11,416 nt of DNA from NCBI GenBank assembly GCA_013153675.1, contig JAADEA010000158.1:1-11416 (forward strand). The letters are read 5' to 3'. Below are positions 1 through 5,648 of the stretch, piece by piece. Position numbers and translations under genes: made by a program. This DNA is from Campylobacterota bacterium. GTDB lineage: Bacteria; Campylobacterota; Campylobacteria; Campylobacterales; Sulfurovaceae. Numbering within the stretch: the first letter of the stretch is position 1; every line of letters begins with the position of its first letter. Below the pieces are notes generated by a model. The model was not told where the DNA came from. It saw nothing but the letters and a program-made list of their open reading frames with translations, and ran no database searches.

Positions 1-1036
1 CCAAATTGGCAGGAGTAAACTCCTCTTTTTTTGAACGTTTAATAAAAGGCTCTTGTAAAATAGCCTTTACCTTTTTTATTGGGCTCTTTGAGCCTTGAAA
101 TTTTTTAATTAAAGGAACTACATATAAAAGAGCTGTTACAGTTGAAGAGTAGGCAAAGCCAGGTAGAGCTACAATAACTTTTTCATCTTTTGTAGCTACC
201 ATAATATGTTGACCTGGCTTTATTACTACTCCTTTAAATAGTACTTCAGCCCCCACCTCTTTTACCACATCTTTTACAAAATCAAAATCTCCAACACTCA
301 CTCCACCAGTTGTAACAACTATATCACTAACTCTAAGAGCATTTAATATAGCCTCTTTAATTGAATTAAGATCATCTTTAACGACTCCCAATTGAACTGG
401 TTCTCCCCCAAACCTTTTAACAATTGCCTCTATTGTATAGTTGTTACTACTTCTTATCTCACTTTGCTTTTTTTGTTCTTCACCAAGCTCTAAAAGCTCA
501 CTCCCACTTGAGAGAATTGAAACTCTTGGTTTTGCAAAAACTTCCACATTTACAATATTTAAAGCCGCCATAACTCCAATTTGAGAATAATTTATATACT
601 CTCCTTTTGGAATTAAAATCTCACCCTCTCTAAAGTTCTCTCCAATTTGGCGAACGCTAAAGCCCCTTTCTACCCTCTCTTTTATAAGAATGTAATCCTT
701 CTCCACTTCTACATTTTCAATAGGAATTAAAGTATCACTCCCTTTAGGCATAATAGAGCCAGTAAATGTCTTTATTGCACTTTTTGGCTCTAAAATAAAC
801 TCTTTAGAAGCTCCAGCTGGATTTATCCCAGCAATTTTTAATTTATCTTCATTCTGATCTTCAAATCTAATAGCATACCCATCCATTGCCGCTGTTGGAG
901 CTGATGGAGAGTTATATGAAGCTATAATATCCTTTGCTAAATGATACCCCAAAGAGTCCATTAAATATCTTTTAATAACTCTTGGTCTAAAAGTAATAGT
1001 ATCTAATAGCTCCATAGATTCTCTAAAACTAATCAT
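1..1036 (-). CDS. moeA: Molybdopterin molybdenumtransferase MoeA, C-terminus cut by window edge
   Basis: MoeA inserts molybdate into adenylylated molybdopterin in the cytoplasm, the last common step of molybdenum cofactor synthesis. The visible 345 codons include TAAMDGYAIR (residues 48-57, with the conserved Asp52), the MPKGSDTLIP segment near 96-105, SILSSGSELLE (173-183), the MPT-binding TTGGVSVGDFDFVK (242-255), VIKPGQ (271-276) and ALPGFAYSS (290-298). Family members are about 390-400 residues, so roughly the last 50 residues (domain IV) lie beyond position 1. The ATG at 1036-1034 overlaps the end of moaE by 8 bp and has AGGAG at 1047-1043, six bases upstream, so translation is probably coupled. 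The usual LPGNPVS loop is LPGFAYS here, probably a lineage variant. The family assignment is secure from the motifs and from the adjacent moaE and moaD. Confidence 0.96.
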   Translation of the reverse strand, partial: MISFRESMELLDTITFRPRVIKRYLMDSLGYHLAKDIIASYNSPSAPTAAMDGYAIRFEDQNEDKLKIAGINPAGASKEFILEPKSAIKTFTGSIMPKGSDTLIPIENVEVEKDYILIKERVERGFSVRQIGENFREGEILIPKGEYINYSQIGVMAALNIVNVEVFAKPRVSILSSGSELLELGEEQKKQSEIRSSNNYTIEAIVKRFGGEPVQLGVVKDDLNSIKEAILNALRVSDIVVTTGGVSVGDFDFVKDVVKEVGAEVLFKGVVIKPGQHIMVATKDEKVIVALPGFAYSSTVTALLYVVPLIKKFQGSKSPIKKVKAILQEPFIKRSKKEEFTPANL

Positions 1037-1481
1037 TCTCCTCTCCTAAAATCCCAGCTCCATCCATTGGCATACTTCTATCTTTGGCAAATACTCTTTT
1101 GCCATTTATTAAATCATACTTCCAAATTGGAGCATTTGCTTTAAAATCCTCTACAAACTCATCAATAATCTCTAATGCATCTCTTCTTTTACGAGATGCC
1201 ACAGCTGCAATATAAGAGGATTCAAATACTCCAACATCTCCCTTTGAGTGAGCCATAAAGAGCTTAATACCTTTTTTTGCCACTCTATCTTGCCACCTAT
1301 TAAACCAATCTTCTAAAAGAGGTTCATAGATATCAAAACTTAATCCATCTACTTCTCTCTCTTTTCTAACAGTGCCTACAAATGTGATAAATGCTCCCAT
1401 ATTCTCACTTTTAATACTCTCATACCATCTTTTAAAGATCTCATCTACCACCAAGGCACCATTATAAATCTCTAAACTCAT
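1029..1481 (-). CDS. moaE: Molybdopterin synthase catalytic subunit MoaE
   Basis: MoaE is the large subunit of molybdopterin synthase. It converts precursor Z (cyclic pyranopterin monophosphate) to molybdopterin using sulfur carried on the MoaD C-terminus. The 150-residue product shows the family landmarks: GAFITFVGTVRK with Arg39, AHSKGDV (His78, the HRIG equivalent), the ASRKRRDA segment (95-102), and EDFKANAPIWKYD with Lys114 and Lys121, which align with the two active-site lysines of the E. coli enzyme. An in-frame ATG at 1526 would add 15 residues read from within moaD. It is rejected because the ATG at 1481 has a GGAGG Shine-Dalgarno sequence five bases upstream and gives the usual family length. 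The start lies 1 nt after the moaD stop codon, and the 3' end overlaps moeA by 8 bp. Confidence 0.96.
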   Translation of the reverse strand: MSLEIYNGALVVDEIFKRWYESIKSENMGAFITFVGTVRKEREVDGLSFDIYEPLLEDWFNRWQDRVAKKGIKLFMAHSKGDVGVFESSYIAAVASRKRRDALEIIDEFVEDFKANAPIWKYDLINGKRVFAKDRSMPMDGAGILGEEND

Positions 1482-1491
1482 CTTATCCTCC
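1479..1491 (-). promoter_or_regulatory. moaE ribosome binding site embedded in the moaD Gly-Gly codons
   Basis: On the minus strand the last two moaD codons GGA GGA (1491-1486), the TAA stop, one G and the moaE ATG follow directly. GGAGG sits five bases from the ATG, an ideal Shine-Dalgarno spacing. This decides the moaE start at 1481 and suggests that ribosomes terminating moaD restart on moaE, which would give balanced subunit synthesis. Confidence 0.85.
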
Positions 1492-1704
1492 ACAAACAGG
1501 CGGCAAAATAGAGACCACATCCCCATCTTTTAAAGGATGCTCAATACTTTTCACAATTTTGCCATTAACTGCAACTGCACAACTCTTTAGCCACTCTTTT
1601 AAGGATTCATCACTATTGAGTCTCTTAGCCAACTCTTTTAAGTTATCAACTTCCATCTCAATTGGATCTCTTTTTATTGGACCAAGAAACTCAATTTTTA
1701 CCAT
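1483..1704 (-). CDS. moaD: Molybdopterin synthase sulfur-carrier subunit MoaD
   Basis: This is a 73-residue ubiquitin-like (beta-grasp) sulfur carrier. After activation by a MoeB-type adenylyltransferase, its C-terminal glycine becomes a thiocarboxylate that donates sulfur inside the MoaD-MoaE complex. The sequence shows the first strand MVKIEFLG, a helix around residues 21-41, AVAVNGKIVKS (43-53), LKDGDVVSILPPV (58-70) and the obligate C-terminal Gly-Gly (72-73). A cysteine precedes the Gly pair (PPVCGG), where Ala or Ser is more usual. The ATG at 1704 has AAGGA at 1714-1710, five bases upstream. It is the first gene of the moaD-moaE-moeA operon. MoaA, MoaC and MoeB are not in the window. 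Confidence 0.95.
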   Translation of the reverse strand: MVKIEFLGPIKRDPIEMEVDNLKELAKRLNSDESLKEWLKSCAVAVNGKIVKSIEHPLKDGDVVSILPPVCGG

Positions 1705-1733
1705 TTCAATCCTTTTTTAGTGGCTACATGTTA

Positions 1734-1739
1734 ATTATA
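1734..1739 (-). promoter_or_regulatory. -10 box (TATAAT) for the moaD-moaE-moeA operon
   Basis: A perfect TATAAT lies on the minus strand 30 bp upstream of the moaD ATG. It predicts a start of transcription near 1727 and a leader of about 22 nt. No convincing -35 element is visible at the 17-bp position; instead there is a T/A-rich stretch, which is common for sigma-70 promoters in this bacterial group. Prediction only. Confidence 0.5.
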
Positions 1740-1803
1740 ATGACCATTTCTTTGAAAAAAGCTTAAAATTAATAACAAATTTAAAAATTTTTCCAAAAAA
1801 TAT

Positions 1804-1843
1804 GACAATTTGCCATCTAAAGCCCTTCTAAAGGCACTTTGTC
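1804..1843. terminator. Imperfect hairpin with T runs on both sides
   Basis: GACAATTTGCC (1804-1814) and GGCACTTTGTC (1833-1843) pair at 9 of 11 positions around an 18-nt loop. On the plus strand GTTTTTA follows; on the minus strand ATATTTTTT follows. The arrangement could act as a bidirectional terminator or as an attenuator for a transcript running leftward toward moaD. The moaD -10 box lies downstream of it on the minus strand, so a transcript starting there would not contain it. The stem has two internal mismatches and the loop is long, so this is only a candidate. Confidence 0.3.
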
Positions 1844-1852
1844 GTTTTTATG

Positions 1853-1874
1853 GTGTTATCTGAAATTGTAACAC
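1853..1874. promoter_or_regulatory. Operator-like dyad GTGTTA-N10-TAACAC
   Basis: Perfect 6-bp inverted arms (1853-1858 and 1869-1874) are separated by 10 bp, one helical-turn spacing typical of dimeric helix-turn-helix regulators. No regulator is recognised from the arm sequence. The dyad lies about 115 bp upstream of the moaD -10 box and about 180 bp upstream of the mqnA promoter candidate, so its target is unclear. Confidence 0.3.
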
Positions 1875-1878
1875 TTAA

Positions 1879-1896
1879 AAATTTTATATAAAATTT
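1879..1896. repeat. Perfect 18-bp AT-only palindrome
   Basis: AAATTTTATATAAAATTT equals its own reverse complement. It lies 4 bp from the GTGTTA/TAACAC dyad. It contains TATAAA on each strand and could hold -10-like elements, but long AT palindromes also arise by chance in such AT-rich DNA. Confidence 0.4.
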
Positions 1897-2056
1897 GCCC
1901 TTTTCTACATTTATGCCAACATTTACACACAAAATTCACTGAATTTTATTCAAAAAAGGCTAAAAAAATTAAATGTTTTGTTTATTTTATTTTTTAATAT
2001 GAATCAAAATTGTGTAATTTACTTTCCATTTCATCGATTTTTATAAAAAATTAAAA

Positions 2057-2086
2057 TTGATAGTGATCATTTTAATATCTTATTAA
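2057..2086 (+). promoter_or_regulatory. Candidate promoter for mqnA-mqnD
   Basis: TTGATA (2057-2062) is followed after 18 bp by TATTAA (2081-2086), which matches the -10 consensus at 4 of 6 positions. It would give a leader of roughly 45 nt to the mqnA ATG. TAACAT at 2092-2097 is an alternative -10. This is weak evidence in an AT-rich background. Confidence 0.3.
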
Positions 2087-2139
2087 GCCTTTAACATAAG
2101 ATTTTTTTGTTAAACTGCCAATAAAAATAAAGGTGCTAT

Positions 2140-2802
2140 ATGCTCTTTGGCTCCATTTCTTACCTTAATTTATTACCTTTTCAAATCTTCCTAAAACAAT
2201 CTTCACTCTCTTCTCAGGAAAAAGCAATATTAAGATATAAAAAGGATGTACCTGCTAAAGTAAATCAAAAATTTTTAAAAAGAAAAATAGATGGAGCCTT
2301 TATTTCAAGTATCTATTCATTTAATAAAAAATGCACTAATCTTGGCATAGTAGCTAAAAAAGAGATCTTTAGTGTACTAATAATCCCAAAAGATAAGCTT
2401 ATTTTAGATAAAGAGTCTAATACCTCCAATATTTTAGCTCAAATTTTACAATTAAAAGGAGAGGTTGTTATTGGAGATAAGGCTCTAAAATATTTCCTAT
2501 CAAACAATGAAGCTATCGATTTAGCCAAAGAATGGGATAAAAAATTTAAATTACCATTTGTATTTGCAAGATTATGCTTTAATAAAAATAGAAAAAAATT
2601 TACAAAAATAGAAAAGAACTTTCTAAAAAGAAAAATTAAAATCCCTCAATATATTTTAAAAAAAGAGGCTAAAAAAAGGAAAATATCTACAAAAGAGTTA
2701 AAATGGTATCTTAGCCATATACACTATAAGATAGGATATAGAGAAAAACTATCTCTTAAAAAATTTCAAAAGTTATCACAAAGGAGCAAATTATGGAGAT
2801 AA
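2140..2802 (+). CDS. mqnA: Chorismate dehydratase MqnA (futalosine pathway)
   Basis: MqnA dehydrates chorismate to 3-[(1-carboxyvinyl)oxy]benzoate, the entry step of the futalosine route to menaquinone. The 220-residue product has the family's N-terminal FGSISYLNLLPF (3-14), DGAFISS (51-57), LGIVAKKEIFSVLI (68-81), the conserved IGDKALKY (111-118), DLAKEWDKKFKLPFVFA (127-143) and a C-terminal YLSHIHYKIGYREKLSL segment. The fold is that of a periplasmic-binding-protein-like cytoplasmic enzyme, and no signal peptide is present. The product is very lysine-rich. The ATG at 2140 has AAGG at 2130-2133, six bases upstream. The last 10 bp overlap mqnD, its pathway partner. Confidence 0.93.
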   Translation: MLFGSISYLNLLPFQIFLKQSSLSSQEKAILRYKKDVPAKVNQKFLKRKIDGAFISSIYSFNKKCTNLGIVAKKEIFSVLIIPKDKLILDKESNTSNILAQILQLKGEVVIGDKALKYFLSNNEAIDLAKEWDKKFKLPFVFARLCFNKNRKKFTKIEKNFLKRKIKIPQYILKKEAKKRKISTKELKWYLSHIHYKIGYREKLSLKKFQKLSQRSKLWR

Positions 2803-3653
2803 CAATCGCTCACTCTCCAGATAGTGATGATATATTTATGTATTATGCGATAAAGTATGGCTGGGTAGATACAAAAGATTATAAATTTAAAAATATTCCT
2901 TTAGATATAGAGACATTAAACCAAGAAGCTCTAAAAAATAGTTTTGATGTTAGCGCAATTAGTTTTGGAGCATACCCTTTTATAGCAGATGAGTATGCTC
3001 TTTTAAGATGTGGAGTTAGCTTTGGATATGGATATGGTCCAAAAATGGTAAAAAAGAAAAATAAAAAATTAAAAGCAAATTTTAAATTGGCTCTATCTGG
3101 GAAATATACAACAAATGCTCTATTAGTAAGATTATATTATCCAAAGGCAAGAGTAAAATATTACAACTTTTTAGAGATAGAAAAGGCAATATTAAATGAT
3201 GAAGTAGATGCAGGAGTATTAATCCATGAATCAATATTAAATTTTGATAGCTCTTTAGAGGTAGAAAAAGAGGTATGGGATATTTGGCAAGAGTTAACAC
3301 AAAAAAATCTTCCCTTACCACTTGGAGGAATGGCAATAAGGAGATCTATTCCACTAAATAGAGCAATAGAGATTGAAGATATTTTAACAAAAGGGGTGGA
3401 GGTCGCAAATTTAAGATCTAAAGAGCTTATAGAAAAATTAACAAATGACAACTTAGTAAGAATTAAAGATCAACTTTTAGAGAGATATTTAAATATGTAT
3501 GCCTCTAATAAATCTATCTCTATGGATAAAGAGCAATTAGAAGCTCTTAAAGTTCTTTGGTCTCTTGGATATAAAAATGGAATATATCCTTATGAACTAA
3601 ATCCATATGATTATTTAATTCCAAAAAAATATAACTCTCTAAGAGCTCTTTAG
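2793..3653 (+). CDS. mqnD: 1,4-dihydroxy-6-naphthoate synthase MqnD
   Basis: MqnD converts cyclic dehypoxanthine futalosine to 1,4-dihydroxy-6-naphthoate, the bicyclic precursor of menaquinone. The 286-residue product shows the N-terminal IAHSPDSDDIFMYYAI (5-20), FDVSAISFGAYPFI (51-64), LSGKYTTNALLVRLYYP (101-117), DAGVLIHES with His145 (139-147), and LPLGGMAIRRSIP. His145 coincides in number and context with the catalytic histidine described for the Thermus thermophilus enzyme. The ATG at 2793 is preceded by AAGGAG (2781-2786, six bases away) inside the mqnA coding region, indicating coupled translation. MqnB/MTAN and MqnC, which act between MqnA and MqnD, are not in this window. The 3' end overlaps the convergent M16 gene by 15 bp. 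Confidence 0.97.
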   Translation: MEITIAHSPDSDDIFMYYAIKYGWVDTKDYKFKNIPLDIETLNQEALKNSFDVSAISFGAYPFIADEYALLRCGVSFGYGYGPKMVKKKNKKLKANFKLALSGKYTTNALLVRLYYPKARVKYYNFLEIEKAILNDEVDAGVLIHESILNFDSSLEVEKEVWDIWQELTQKNLPLPLGGMAIRRSIPLNRAIEIEDILTKGVEVANLRSKELIEKLTNDNLVRIKDQLLERYLNMYASNKSISMDKEQLEALKVLWSLGYKNGIYPYELNPYDYLIPKKYNSLRAL

Positions 3654-5570
3654 CCACTCTCTTAAAATTTCTGCTCTTCTTGTGGCATGAGGCGCACTTA
3701 GACAAAACTCCTCTTTATTTTTAAGCTCCACCTTAATAAAGCCATCTTTCCTAAATCTAAAACCATATATCTTTTTGCACTCTTTTTTACTAACTACTTT
3801 AATATCACTTATACTACTTTTTGGAAAGGCTAAAACTCTCCTTCCTATTATATATAAAGTATCTTTTGTAATATCAACCCTTGAAAAGTATCTAATAAAT
3901 ACTTTTACAAGAAAAATATAAAAAAGTAAATAAGCAATAAAGTCCAACATAGATATCAAATAATTTATATATATAGACTCAAATAAATAAGAGTTAAAAG
4001 ATCTAATAATTTTACCAATAAAATAGTCAACCCATCCCCATATAATAAGAGAAAAAATTGTTATTAAAATAAAATTTATTATAGTTACAAATCTTGGGTA
4101 GATTCTAAAATGAATTAATAGATCTCCTTTATGATAAGCATAATAGACTTTTTTTCCTTTTCTTAAAGCCCTATTACTTATTTTATTATTTATAAAAATT
4201 GCTATTACAATAGCAATTAAAAAAAATAGCAAAATATCATATGGAAAAAGCAAATAATCATATAAAATTACTATATATCTATTTTTATCATTAAAGACTT
4301 TTTCTATCTCACTCTTTAAAAATGATCCATTTATCTCTTTAAACAATCTATAAGGATCTGTATTTGTTTCATTATGATCTCTTAAATACTCAATATCATC
4401 AATTAAATTTAAAAGTGATTGAACATCATGTGAAATAGATCTAAAATATTTTTCATACTCTTTTAAACTCTCATTTGCATCTTTTAAAGAGAAAGTTTTA
4501 GAATTATTATATAAAACATTTTTAACCAACTCTATATTTTTTCTAAAATTTTTATGATCCCCATCAAAAGCCAATGCCCCAACTGCCGCATTATATTTTG
4601 AAAAAGAACTATTAAATACACTATAACTTCTACCCTCTTTATTTCTTAAATTCCTTTGAATTTTTTGTGCCATATATTCCAAATAGATTTGGACGCTTAG
4701 ATACTTTTTATAATTATCAATTAAATATTTTGCACCAATTTGAGCATAATTTCTCATAACTATATTAGAGCTAATATAATTTTTACCATTTAATTTTCCT
4801 TTATAAAATGGCTCTTTAATAGAATCTCCCTTTCTATCTGAATACTTATTAAAGCTCTCTTTTATTATTTTTTTTATTTTCTCTTTATCAAAATTTCCAA
4901 CTATCTTTAAACGCATATTAGAAGGATAATAAAATCTTTTATACCAATCTTTTATATCTTCTAAAGTAAACTTTTTATTATTCTCTTGTGCTATATAAAA
5001 AGGTAAAAGAGGTGGCTCATCTTTTATTGAAAACTCTTCATTAAAAAAGTTCTTCTCTTTTGGAGTAATCTTTTTAAAAAACTTTTTAAGATTATAAAAA
5101 AACTTCTCTATAGCTATTGGTTCTCCTATCTCTATTTGAAGAGCTTTTTTTTCATTTTCTAAATCCTCTCTATCCCATTTTTTATCAAAAAACATCTTTG
5201 CAAACTCTTTAACTATCCATTCACTCTTTTTAGGAGAGATAGTTACATAATAAGTAGTTTTATATCTTCTTGTAATTCCATTTACATCTGTTGCTCCCTC
5301 TTTTTTAAACAAATCTAAATAGTCTCTAAAAGGTACTCTTTTATCTCTAAAGATCAAATGTTCAGTCAAATGTGAAATACCATAATTCTCCCTATTCTCA
5401 GCTCCATAGCCTACATTAACATCCATTACTATAGAAAAATTTTGACTTTTATTATCATCTAATAAAAATACCTCTAAACCATTTTTTAGTTTAAAATATT
5501 CTATATTTTTATAAGGATTTGTAAAAGCAGTCAAAAAAAGGGTATATATAACTATTATCAAATATCTCAT
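3639..5570 (-). CDS. Exported M16-family zinc protease fused to membrane helices and a PH-like domain
   Basis: The 643-residue product begins with a hydrophobic signal peptide (about 1-17). Residues about 24-430 form a complete M16B-type peptidase: HLTEH (His67, Glu70, His71) followed after 75 residues by Glu147, the HxxEH-X(74-76)-E zinc site; FYYPSNMRLKIVGNFD (213-228) typical of the M16 C-terminal domain; and Arg309-x6-Tyr316 (LRNKEGRSY) matching the second-half catalytic Arg/Tyr. Membrane helices follow at about 443-461, 494-517 and 532-558. The segment at about 565-640 looks like a bacterial PH domain (DTLYIIGRRVLAFPKSSISD). The Lys/Arg-rich loop 462-493 suggests the protease is periplasmic and the PH-like end cytoplasmic. 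The start is fixed by an in-frame stop 15 bp upstream (TAA, 5588-5586); AAGGGA lies 11 bases away, a little far. The substrate is unknown; the PH call is tentative. Confidence 0.85.
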   Translation of the reverse strand: MRYLIIVIYTLFLTAFTNPYKNIEYFKLKNGLEVFLLDDNKSQNFSIVMDVNVGYGAENRENYGISHLTEHLIFRDKRVPFRDYLDLFKKEGATDVNGITRRYKTTYYVTISPKKSEWIVKEFAKMFFDKKWDREDLENEKKALQIEIGEPIAIEKFFYNLKKFFKKITPKEKNFFNEEFSIKDEPPLLPFYIAQENNKKFTLEDIKDWYKRFYYPSNMRLKIVGNFDKEKIKKIIKESFNKYSDRKGDSIKEPFYKGKLNGKNYISSNIVMRNYAQIGAKYLIDNYKKYLSVQIYLEYMAQKIQRNLRNKEGRSYSVFNSSFSKYNAAVGALAFDGDHKNFRKNIELVKNVLYNNSKTFSLKDANESLKEYEKYFRSISHDVQSLLNLIDDIEYLRDHNETNTDPYRLFKEINGSFLKSEIEKVFNDKNRYIVILYDYLLFPYDILLFFLIAIVIAIFINNKISNRALRKGKKVYYAYHKGDLLIHFRIYPRFVTIINFILITIFSLIIWGWVDYFIGKIIRSFNSYLFESIYINYLISMLDFIAYLLFYIFLVKVFIRYFSRVDITKDTLYIIGRRVLAFPKSSISDIKVVSKKECKKIYGFRFRKDGFIKVELKNKEEFCLSAPHATRRAEILREWLKSS

Positions 5571-5606
5571 TTTATCGATTGTCCCTTATGTTGGAAATAG
5601 TTATAA

Positions 5607-5633
5607 ATTATACAATAAAAAACTTGATAGCAA
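5607..5633 (-). promoter_or_regulatory. Promoter of the M16-PH gene
   Basis: TTGCTA (5633-5628) and a perfect TATAAT (5612-5607) lie on the minus strand with 15-bp spacing, giving a predicted start near 5600 and a leader of about 30 nt. The -35-like hexamer lies inside the terminator hairpin of the upstream gene, so the protease gene has its own promoter directly behind that terminator. Confidence 0.5.
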
Positions 5634-5648
5634 TAGTGCTACCAAGTT
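5617..5648 (-). terminator. Rho-independent terminator of the giant surface-protein gene
   Basis: On the minus strand AACTTGGTAGCA (5648-5637) and TGCTATCAAGTT (5632-5621) form a 12-bp stem with one G-U pair and a CTAT loop. TTTT (5620-5617) then follows, giving a run of six T counting the last two stem bases. The stop codon TAG of the upstream gene (5641-5639) is inside the 5' arm. This is the clearest terminator in the window. Confidence 0.85.

Larger units (their letters stand above)
1705..2139. other. Long divergent intergenic region between moaD and mqnA
   Basis: These 435 bp separate two divergent operons and contain no ORF with a ribosome binding site; the longest ATG-initiated readings checked are about a dozen codons. 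The region holds the moaD -10 box at 1734-1739, an imperfect hairpin at 1804-1843, a GTGTTA/TAACAC dyad at 1853-1874, an 18-bp AT palindrome at 1879-1896, and a candidate mqnA promoter at 2057-2086. No tRNA-like or known riboswitch-like pattern was recognised. The length is notable because the other gene junctions here overlap or are under 70 bp. Confidence 0.7.

Noticed and set aside
1482..1526. N-terminal extension of MoaE by 15 residues from an ATG at 1526
   Set aside because: It lies inside moaD in another frame, has no good ribosome binding site, and the ATG at 1481 has GGAGG at ideal spacing and gives the normal MoaE length.
1728..1766. 12-codon plus-strand ORF (MLIIMTISLKKA) as a leader peptide
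   Set aside because: No ribosome binding site, no plausible downstream gene nearby and it overlaps the moaD promoter.
1705..2139. tRNA, CRISPR or known Moco riboswitch in the intergenic region
   Set aside because: No cloverleaf, no regularly spaced repeats, and no recognisable conserved riboswitch core; the region is too AT-rich for a tRNA.
3082..3451. Two minus-strand ORFs of 84 and 96 codons inside mqnD
   Set aside because: They are antisense to a well-supported gene, have low-complexity Leu/Ile/Ser-rich translations and match no family I recognise.
5145..5152. A8 homopolymer just before the zinc-ligand Glu147 codon of the M16 gene, as a phase-variation tract
   Set aside because: Runs of 7-8 A/T occur throughout this AT-rich window; phase-variable tracts in this group are usually poly-G, and the frame is intact.
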